This document shows, one piece after another, positions 40,019-45,510 of a DNA stretch of 45,510 nucleotides. Made by a program: the position numbers and the translations under genes. The stretch's first letter is position 1; every line of letters starts with the position of its first letter. Origin of the DNA: JAKLFA01 sp038222225 (GTDB lineage Bacteria > Omnitrophota > Gorgyraeia > Zapsychrales > JANLHA01); the NCBI GenBank assembly GCA_038222225.1, contig JBBRHV010000014.1:1-45510 (forward strand). The letters are read 5' to 3'. The notes beneath the pieces were generated by a model that searched no databases, was not told the DNA's origin, and saw nothing but the letters and a program-made list of their open reading frames with translations.

Positions 40019-40948
40019 ATGCAAGGTGCAGGAGCAGTCTCACAATCGGTCCCGGTGATCGTGTATTTGAAGTCCAGGACGCGGGAAGCGGTCATCGTTG
40101 AGTTGGTCGATGAGCTGTATAAGAAAAAGAGCGGCTTGTTCGGCAAGAATTTAACGGCGGAAGCCGTGGCCGGTTCGGTGTTATCGCGCGAACTGGCGAA
40201 TTCGACAGGGATCGGCGAGGGTTTGGCTTTTCCGCATGCCCGTATTGAAGGATGGAAAGAAATTGCAATGGCGGTCGGGATCAGTCATGAGGGCGTTGAT
40301 TTTTTCACTGCGGACGGACATCCGACAAAGCTGATCTTTTTAATGATTTCTTCTACCGAAGAGGCCTATGTGATTCTGCAGGCCATGTCGGCTGTTTTGC
40401 GGGCGTTAAAGGAAACACGCTATCTTTCGCGCATTGTCAGGGAAGATATTCAAACGGAAGATATTATCAAGATTTTGAGTCGGGTCGAGATCAATCCGAA
40501 AGAAAAGATCTTGGTCAGTCATATTATGTCCCCTGTCGTGCGTTCAGTGATGCAAGAAACATCGGTTGAGGATTTGGCGCACATTATGCATACTGAACAT
40601 CTTGATGTGCTTCCGGTGATTGATGGAGAAGGGAAATTCTGCGGGGAAGTCTCCTGCCTGGACGTTTTTAGATTCGGGATGCCGGATTTTTTCAGCCAGC
40701 TCAATACGATTTCTTTTGTGAAATATATTGACCCATTTGACAAGCTGTTTCGGCTGAAGAAGGGGCTCAAGGCCAAAGATTTATATCATCCTGAAGCTAA
40801 ATCGCTGAACAAGCAGAACACCTTAATGGAAGTGATCTTTGAGATGACCGTTAAAGGAAAGTCAAAGCTGTTTGTTGTGGATGATTCCGGCGTTCTGATC
40901 GGGGTTATTGACCGGTTTACGATTATTGATAAAATTTTATTTTTTTAA
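40019..40948 (+). CDS. PTS EIIA-type domain fused to two CBS domains
   Basis: 309 residues from ATG 40019, the third of three consecutive ATGs. AGGAGG at 40007-40012 has correct spacing only to this one. Residues 10-155 form a PtsN/fructose-type EIIA domain with the phosphorylatable-type His (GEGLAFPHARI, His73 counted from this start). Residues about 165-305 hold two CBS modules (LVSHIMSPVVRS, VLPVIDGEGKFCG, and VEVIFEM-like to the end), which bind adenine nucleotides. It lies 14 bases before an ArsB/NhaD transporter gene. Likely a regulator of that transporter, sensing PTS phosphorylation and energy charge. The regulatory link is an inference. Confidence 0.85.
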   Translation: MQGAGAVSQSVPVIVYLKSRTREAVIVELVDELYKKKSGLFGKNLTAEAVAGSVLSRELANSTGIGEGLAFPHARIEGWKEIAMAVGISHEGVDFFTADGHPTKLIFLMISSTEEAYVILQAMSAVLRALKETRYLSRIVREDIQTEDIIKILSRVEINPKEKILVSHIMSPVVRSVMQETSVEDLAHIMHTEHLDVLPVIDGEGKFCGEVSCLDVFRFGMPDFFSQLNTISFVKYIDPFDKLFRLKKGLKAKDLYHPEAKSLNKQNTLMEVIFEMTVKGKSKLFVVDDSGVLIGVIDRFTIIDKILFF

Positions 40949-40962
40949 CGAAAGCGCAATTT

Positions 40963-42282
40963 ATGAAAGCACTCATAGCTGTATTTATTTTTACTGCGGC
41001 CTATGTTTTGATCGCAACGGAGAAGATGAACAAAACCATCGTCGCCATTTTAGGGGCCTCGCTGGTTCTTTTATTAAAATTAGTGAGCTTTGAAGAGGCG
41101 GTTCATGCGGTGGATTTTAATGTCATCTTTTTGCTGGTGGGGATGATGACCTGCGTGCATGTTCTTTCAAAGACCGGTTTTTTTGAGTGGACGGCGATCA
41201 GCGTGGCAAAGAAAGCGCGGGGAGAGCCGATTCTTATTATGGTTTTCTTGGTGGCGGTGACCGGTGTGTTGTCGGCGTTTCTGGACAATGTGACCACGAT
41301 CGTTCTGATCGTGCCGGTCACGATCCTGATCATGCAGCTGTTGGAGATATCCCCGGCGCCTTTTGTGATCCTTGAGGCGATCGCGTCCAACATCGGAGGG
41401 ACGGCAACGCTGATCGGGGATCCGCCCAATATTGTGATCGGTTCACAGGCCGGCCTTTCCTTTATGGATTTTTTAATTCATCTGACGCCGGTCATTGGGA
41501 TTGTTTTTTTGGCATTTATCGTAACGATGGTCCTGGTGTTCCGTAATAAATTTAACGTGCCGAACGCTATTAAACAGCGGTTGAATGATGCTATTCCGAG
41601 TCTTGCGATTATTGATCGTAAGAACATGATCCGCTCATTGATTGTTTTGGCCGGGATTTTTGTCGGGTTCTTTTTTCATGAGGCCCTTGGCTTGGAACCG
41701 GGTATTGTTGCACTGGCCGGAAGCATGATCATGCTGTTGGTATGCCATTCTGAGAGTGATGAGACATTTATGCGGGTTGAATGGGGCGTTGTATTTTTTT
41801 TCATCGGAATGTTTATGATGATCTCGGCCCTTGAAGTGAATGGAGTGATCTCCTGGATTGGCGATCATGTGCTGCGTTCAGCCGGGACGAATCTTTTTGC
41901 GGTGGTCATTATTATCCTGTGGGGTTCGGCTCTGTTCTCCTCGATCCTGGACAATATCCCGTTTGTGATCACGATGATCCCGCTCATTAAACAGGTGATT
42001 GAATTTTTTGCTGTGGAACTGGGGATCACGGATCCGGCCGTGATCCATGTGCAGATTGCTCAGCCGTTGTGGTGGGCCTTGGCTTTGGGCGCCTGCCTTG
42101 GCGGTAATGCGACGTTGATCGGTGCCTCGGCGAATATTGTCATGTCTAAGATCAGTGAACGGAATCATTGCCCGATCTCCTTTAAACGGTTTTTTAAGTA
42201 TGGTTTCTTTTTCACGATTCAATCGGTTTTTATTTCTATGATTTATCTTTGGTTGAGGTATTTTGTGGCGTTAGGAAGGTAA
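40963..42282 (+). CDS. ArsB/NhaD-type ion transporter
   Basis: 439 residues with about eleven membrane spans. The two halves carry matching motifs: SAFLDNVTTIVLIVPVT with ASNIGGTATLIGDPPN, and SSILDNIPFVITMIPL with LGGNATLIGASANI, the hallmark of the ion transporter superfamily to which ArsB, NhaD and the P protein belong. The substrate could be Na+/H+, arsenite or an organic anion. The conserved Asp in each LDN is in place. It is probably co-transcribed with the EIIA-CBS gene. The ribosome-binding site is weak. No arsR or arsC lies nearby, which argues for a Na+/H+ or dicarboxylate role rather than arsenic. Confidence 0.88.
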   Translation: MKALIAVFIFTAAYVLIATEKMNKTIVAILGASLVLLLKLVSFEEAVHAVDFNVIFLLVGMMTCVHVLSKTGFFEWTAISVAKKARGEPILIMVFLVAVTGVLSAFLDNVTTIVLIVPVTILIMQLLEISPAPFVILEAIASNIGGTATLIGDPPNIVIGSQAGLSFMDFLIHLTPVIGIVFLAFIVTMVLVFRNKFNVPNAIKQRLNDAIPSLAIIDRKNMIRSLIVLAGIFVGFFFHEALGLEPGIVALAGSMIMLLVCHSESDETFMRVEWGVVFFFIGMFMMISALEVNGVISWIGDHVLRSAGTNLFAVVIIILWGSALFSSILDNIPFVITMIPLIKQVIEFFAVELGITDPAVIHVQIAQPLWWALALGACLGGNATLIGASANIVMSKISERNHCPISFKRFFKYGFFFTIQSVFISMIYLWLRYFVALGR

Positions 42283-42297
42283 ACAGGGGCAATCGCG

Positions 42298-42324
42298 AAC
42301 CACAGGAACCGGAATCCTGCGGTT
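42298..42324 (+). terminator. Hairpin after the transporter gene, possible terminator
   Basis: AACCACAGGA (42298-42307) pairs with TCCTGCGGTT (42315-42324), with one mismatch and a seven-base loop. No T-run follows at once, so a rho-independent role is uncertain. It separates the transporter operon from the two-component system. Confidence 0.35.
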
Positions 42325-42399
42325 GAGAGCCGGGGTTGTAAAGTTTTAATTAAAAAGGACACTGGTTAAGTGAGATATTGATCTGGGAAAGGTGAGCTG

Positions 42400-43083
42400 A
42401 TGCGTATTTTGGTGATCGAAGATGAAAAAAAAGTAGCCAGCTTTATTCAAAGAGGGCTGAAAGAACAAGGCTACGCTGTCGATGTTCTTCACAATGGAAC
42501 GGACGGGCTTTTCCAGGCGCAAAATGCCCCTTACGATCTGATCATCCTGGATATCATGCTGCCCGGGAAAGACGGCATGTTTATTTGCCGGGAATTGCGA
42601 AAGCAGAAAGTTGCTGTTCCGATCATGATGCTGACAGCTCGGGACGAATTGGATGATAAGATCTCCGGGTTGGACGCCGGCGCGGATGATTACCTGCCTA
42701 AGCCCTTTGCATTTGCGGAGTTTCTCGCCAGAGTTCGGGCATTGACTCGGCGGAAGTATCCGCAGGTCACAACTGTTTTGAAAACGGCTGATCTTGAGCT
42801 GAATCAAGTGACCCATGGCGTGACCCGCGCTCAAAAAAAGATCGATCTGACGGCAACCGAATATGCCTTTCTTGAATATTTGATGGTTAATGCCAATCAA
42901 GTTGTCACTCGAACCATGATCTCTGAGCATGTTTGGAATGAGGATTTCGACAGTTTTTCAAATGTGATCAATGTCTATATTAATTATCTGCGCAAAAAGG
43001 TGGATTCGGATTTTGACAGGAAGCTGATCCATTCCATACGGGGCGTGGGATATGTCCTGAAGGATGGCGAAAATGAAATTTAA
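42400..43083 (+). CDS. OmpR/PhoB-family response regulator
   Basis: 227 residues with two domains. Receiver: acidic pocket (VIEDEK, residues 5-10), phospho-acceptor Asp51 (LDIMLPG), Thr79-Ala80 and Lys101 (LPKPFAF). DNA-binding winged helix at about 128-224 (VTRAQKKIDLTATEYAFLEYL, VINVYINYLRKKVD, IRGVGYVL). This is the usual transcription-activator layout. ATG 42400 is preceded by GAAAGG and GAGCTG. The gene overlaps the sensor kinase start by 11 bases. Targets are unknown. The closest family members respond to metals or envelope stress (CusR/PcoR type). Confidence 0.96.
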   Translation: MRILVIEDEKKVASFIQRGLKEQGYAVDVLHNGTDGLFQAQNAPYDLIILDIMLPGKDGMFICRELRKQKVAVPIMMLTARDELDDKISGLDAGADDYLPKPFAFAEFLARVRALTRRKYPQVTTVLKTADLELNQVTHGVTRAQKKIDLTATEYAFLEYLMVNANQVVTRTMISEHVWNEDFDSFSNVINVYINYLRKKVDSDFDRKLIHSIRGVGYVLKDGENEI

Positions 43084-44545
43084 TTCGATCCGGTTTAAAA
43101 CAAGCGTGCTGTTTGCCGGGATTCTCTGTTTGATCCTGAGTTTTTACAGCGCTGTTCTTTTTTTCACGGTCTACCGTATTTTGTATTGGAATTTTGACAG
43201 GGACATCCAGATCAAAGTTGAACAGATCTCAGGAATTCTTAACGCGTATGCTGAAGTCAAAACAATGGAAGCTCACCCACTGACTTTCATGAAAAATCTT
43301 TTGGCGGAAAAAGAGCTGGGCATCGACAGTCGCAGCATTGTCGATAAATTGTGGAAGGTGGACGTTCAGTCGCTGGGCCTGAAGAATGACATGTTTCAGA
43401 TCTTTAACAGAAGCGGAGAAGAAATTCTATCCTCCGGTTCTATGCCGAAGTCTGTTGGCATAAGCGCGTCCAAGGCGATGCCGTTATCGTTTCAACAGGT
43501 GTATTTCGGCAATATGAGCGGTGAGTATGGAAATTTTCGCGTTATCAATTTTCCGTTTTTATACAATAAGCAGGCGCCGCTGGTCATTCGTTTAGCAACG
43601 TCTCGTCAGGTTGTCATAGACATTCTCAATGAATTGCTGATGATTATCGGGATCGCGGTGGTTATGATCATAGCCGCGGCAAGTTTCTTCGGGATTTTTT
43701 TAACGCGAAGTATTCTTAAGCCGGTGGTTTCGGTGACTCAGACCGCCAATCGAATATCGCATAAGAATCTGACAGCCAGGGTTGCGGATCAGGAGATCGA
43801 TGTGGAAATGCGCGGCCTGATCGAATCGTTTAATACAATGATCGGCCGCCTGGAGATCTCGTTTTCGCATATTAATGAGTTCAGTTCTCACGTTGCTCAT
43901 GAGCTTAAAACGCCGCTGGCGATTATGAAAGGTGAGATGGAGCTGGCTCTGAGTGAGGACAGTTCCGTTGAAGAGTATAAACGGGTTCTGGTGACATCCC
44001 TTGAAGAAATTGAACGCATGATCAAAATTACGAAAGATCTTTTGCTGCTGGCAAAACTTGATTATAAGCCGGATGTTTTTAATTTTATAACCGGCGATTT
44101 AGTCCCTTTCTTGAAGGACATCTATGAGCACAGTTCTGTTCTGGCTTTAGAAAAGAAAATTTCCCTTGAGATTAAAGTGCCGGGTCATGCGGTTTTTGTC
44201 CAATATGATGCGGTTCATTTGAGACGGCTAGTTTTCAACCTGATTCATAATGCGATCAAATTCACGCCGCTTAAAGGACGCATTGTGGTTGAATTAACGG
44301 TTAAGGATGACCACGCAGTTTTATCAGTTGCAGATTCCGGAATCGGGATCTCTCCCGGGGACACTCATAAGATCTTTGAGAAATTCTATCGCGTTGAGGA
44401 CATGGACGAAACCCGCGAGTCCGGGACCGGGCTGGGGCTGGCGATTGCTCAGTCGATCGCCAGGGCTCATTCCGGTCAGATTTCGGTTCAGAGCCAAAAG
44501 GGCCAGGGCGCTACCTTTACGGTCTCGTTTTCTTTATCCTCCTAA
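43073..44545 (+). CDS. Sensor histidine kinase (CusS-like)
   Basis: 490 residues from ATG 43073, preferred because AAGGA lies eight bases upstream. ATG 43064 in the same frame is too close to that site. Two membrane spans (about 11-33 and 188-212) bracket a periplasmic sensor of about 150 residues. Then come HAMP (about 211-265), the dimerisation/phosphotransfer helix with His276 (SSHVAHELKTPLA) and the ATPase domain (HNAIKFTP N-box, DSGIGISP, and GTGLGLAIA at about 455-465). The order and overlap with the response regulator form a classic pair. No metal-binding motif is obvious in the sensor part. Confidence 0.95.
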   Translation: MKFNSIRFKTSVLFAGILCLILSFYSAVLFFTVYRILYWNFDRDIQIKVEQISGILNAYAEVKTMEAHPLTFMKNLLAEKELGIDSRSIVDKLWKVDVQSLGLKNDMFQIFNRSGEEILSSGSMPKSVGISASKAMPLSFQQVYFGNMSGEYGNFRVINFPFLYNKQAPLVIRLATSRQVVIDILNELLMIIGIAVVMIIAAASFFGIFLTRSILKPVVSVTQTANRISHKNLTARVADQEIDVEMRGLIESFNTMIGRLEISFSHINEFSSHVAHELKTPLAIMKGEMELALSEDSSVEEYKRVLVTSLEEIERMIKITKDLLLLAKLDYKPDVFNFITGDLVPFLKDIYEHSSVLALEKKISLEIKVPGHAVFVQYDAVHLRRLVFNLIHNAIKFTPLKGRIVVELTVKDDHAVLSVADSGIGISPGDTHKIFEKFYRVEDMDETRESGTGLGLAIAQSIARAHSGQISVQSQKGQGATFTVSFSLSS

Positions 44546-44648
44546 AGAGCTTGTTTTTTAAAAATAAGAAAATTTTAATGTTCAATTCATCTGTTCTTAA
44601 TGTGTGTCATGTTAAATTTAAAATGAACACTGAAAGGAAGGTGTGGAC

Positions 44649-45365
44649 ATGAAAACTATTCTTGTTGTTGATGATCAGAAAAATATCAGAAATGTCTACG
44701 GAAGGCTTTTAAGCCGGGCAGGTTTTGATATTGTATTGGCGTCAAACGCCGTGGAGGCGAAGGAGCTCTTGGTTCAAAAGGATGTCGATTTGGTTTTGCT
44801 GGATATCAATATGGCCGAGGTGGATGGAACTGTCCTTTTTGATTTGATACGGGCGTTTCATAAAGAAGTTAAGGTTGTTGTTTCGAGTGTGTATCCTCTG
44901 GAAGAGCAGAAGCAGCGGATTGAAAAAGCGGATGATTATTATGACAAATCAGAAGGCTTGGATGTCTTGCTGTCAAAGGTCCGGTTTTATTTGGGGGATG
45001 ATCGGGACAGGAAAAAAAGAGTGGTCGTGATTGATGATGAGGCTAAAGTCAGGGTTTTATGCACGCACATCTTAGTGAAGGCCGGTTATGATACGATCGG
45101 GTTTTCTGACAATACCCTCGCATTGAAATTTTTAAAAGATCTAAAAAATAGGGTGGATCTTGTAGTTCTTGATCTTGCGATGCCGGCCATTGACGGGTGC
45201 CATTTTTTTGAGATCATCAAAATGGTCCGGCCAGGCACAAAGGTTCTTGTGTCTAGCAATTTTCCCGTTGAGATGCAGCAGGCTTATATTTTTGACGCGG
45301 ATGATTATTTTGATAAGTGTGACGGCAAAGATGTTTTGTTGGAAAAGGTGGGGAGTTTAGTTTAA
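44649..45365 (+). CDS. Stand-alone protein with two receiver domains
   Basis: 238 residues from ATG 44649, with AAGGAAGG seven bases upstream. GTG 44643 is possible but less likely. Two complete CheY-like receivers in tandem: residues 1-118 with Asp8-Asp9, Asp52 and Lys100, and residues 122-238 with Asp129-Asp130, Asp175 and Lys223. Both keep all phosphorylation residues, and no output domain follows. Both end with a similar ADDYYDK / ADDYFDK segment, so the halves arose by internal duplication. It may be a phosphate sink, a relay or a protein-interaction switch. It lies about 100 bases after the sensor kinase gene and just before the IS end. Confidence 0.9.
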   Translation: MKTILVVDDQKNIRNVYGRLLSRAGFDIVLASNAVEAKELLVQKDVDLVLLDINMAEVDGTVLFDLIRAFHKEVKVVVSSVYPLEEQKQRIEKADDYYDKSEGLDVLLSKVRFYLGDDRDRKKRVVVIDDEAKVRVLCTHILVKAGYDTIGFSDNTLALKFLKDLKNRVDLVVLDLAMPAIDGCHFFEIIKMVRPGTKVLVSSNFPVEMQQAYIFDADDYFDKCDGKDVLLEKVGSLV

Positions 45366-45371
45366 AAGATT

Positions 45372-45510
45372 GGCTCTTCACCGTTTCCTGTGGGTAAATC
45401 ACAGGGGTTGATCTTTGATAAATGACGTTATGACCTTGAGTTTTAAATACTCAAGATTCCGAATTCCAAACGAACGTCTTTGAATGACACGGATTTTGTT
45501 GATCAAGCCT
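45372..45510 (-). mobile_element. End of an ISL3-type insertion sequence (truncated by window edge)
   Basis: The element runs leftward from the window edge, and its transposase stop is at 45399-45401. GGCTCTTCACCG at 45372-45383 resembles an ISL3-type terminal repeat, and AT-rich AAAAGATT (45364-45371) directly outside could be one copy of an 8-bp target repeat. It is seven bases after the double-receiver gene. The other end is outside the window, so the repeat pairing cannot be checked. The type and boundary are inference. Confidence 0.55.
45399..45509 (-). CDS. Transposase C-terminal fragment (ISL3-like)
   Basis: The last 36 codons of a minus-strand frame entering from the right edge and stopping at TGA (45401-45399). 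It reads INKIRVIQRRSFGIRNLEYL followed by KLKVITSF. A basic tail with R-R/K-x-F/Y-G-x-R-N-x-E-x-x-K/R-L is typical of the end of ISL3-family transposases. The catalytic part lies outside the window. A perfect CTTGAGT/ACTCAAG inverted repeat (45435-45441 and 45449-45455) falls inside this frame, so it is more likely coding than regulatory. Confidence 0.65.
   Translation of the reverse strand, partial: GLINKIRVIQRRSFGIRNLEYLKLKVITSFIKDQPL

Noticed and set aside
40963..42282. Arsenic resistance operon
   Set aside because: Although the transporter is ArsB-like, there is no arsR, arsC or arsA nearby, and the partner gene is an EIIA-CBS regulator.
45435..45455. Perfect CTTGAGT-N7-ACTCAAG inverted repeat as an operator
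   Set aside because: It falls inside the coding frame of the ISL3-like transposase fragment, so a regulatory role is not supported.
1..45510. CRISPR arrays, rRNA and tRNA genes, phage modules
   Set aside because: No regular direct repeats, no cloverleaf-like gene or CCA-ending sequence, and no structural phage protein was seen anywhere in the window.

Overview
The window reads as a stretch of chromosome from an uncultivated Gram-negative bacterium, most likely a member of the Omnitrophota (former OP3) or a close PVC-type relative. The main reason is the 1379-residue exported protein at 889-5028. From memory, its N-terminal module (residues about 50-345) is a recurring module of very large Omnitrophota proteins. 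The diderm envelope is shown by opgG/opgH (osmoregulated periplasmic glucans), a ydbH-ynbE-ydbL lipid-transport operon, lipoproteins and heptose-type sugar enzymes. No rRNA, tRNA, CRISPR array or phage module was seen. Species and phylum are inference.

Layout. 1-165: right end of an IS3-family element. 315-888: a small membrane protein, then a perfect 18-bp terminator-like inverted repeat. 889-5028: an exported PEP-utilising-enzyme-like protein. 5029-5745: a decayed coiled-coil gene and a structured 5' leader. 5746-6303: an unknown membrane protein. 6391-10126 (minus): opgH and opgG. 10391-14326: a nitroreductase, the ydbH-ynbE-ydbL trio, an unknown exported protein and an esterase. 14376-18354: a GH15 glucoamylase-like enzyme, a methyltransferase-hydrolase fusion and a Cys-rich small protein. 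18400-22497: two tandem GT-C membrane glycosyltransferase paralogues, each behind a near-identical sigma70-type promoter.

22522-35338 is a dense, all-plus-strand cluster with many stop/start overlaps. It holds a sugar epimerase, a nucleotidyltransferase-kinase fusion in the reverse order of HldE, a GmhA-like SIS isomerase, a radical SAM/SPASM-like enzyme, a split transketolase (two genes), a methyltransferase, a GT2 transferase and an RmlD-like reductase. A second, paralogous radical SAM enzyme follows, then a B12-binding radical SAM enzyme, a xylose-isomerase-like TIM barrel and two membrane proteins with winged-helix-like tails. I infer that it builds an unusual heptose- or branched-type nucleotide sugar and puts it into a surface glycan. 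This is the best candidate in the window for an undescribed system.

35372-38054 (minus): a GT2 polyprenyl-phosphate-sugar synthase-like protein and a TMTC-like GT-C/TPR protein, a possible glycosylation pair. 38239-42282: a beta-carbonic anhydrase, membrane and exported unknowns, and a PTS EIIA-CBS protein next to an ArsB/NhaD-type transporter. 42400-45365: an OmpR-type two-component system and a stand-alone double receiver protein. 45372-45510: one end of what looks like an ISL3-type element running leftward into the window. The window therefore lies between two insertion-sequence ends.
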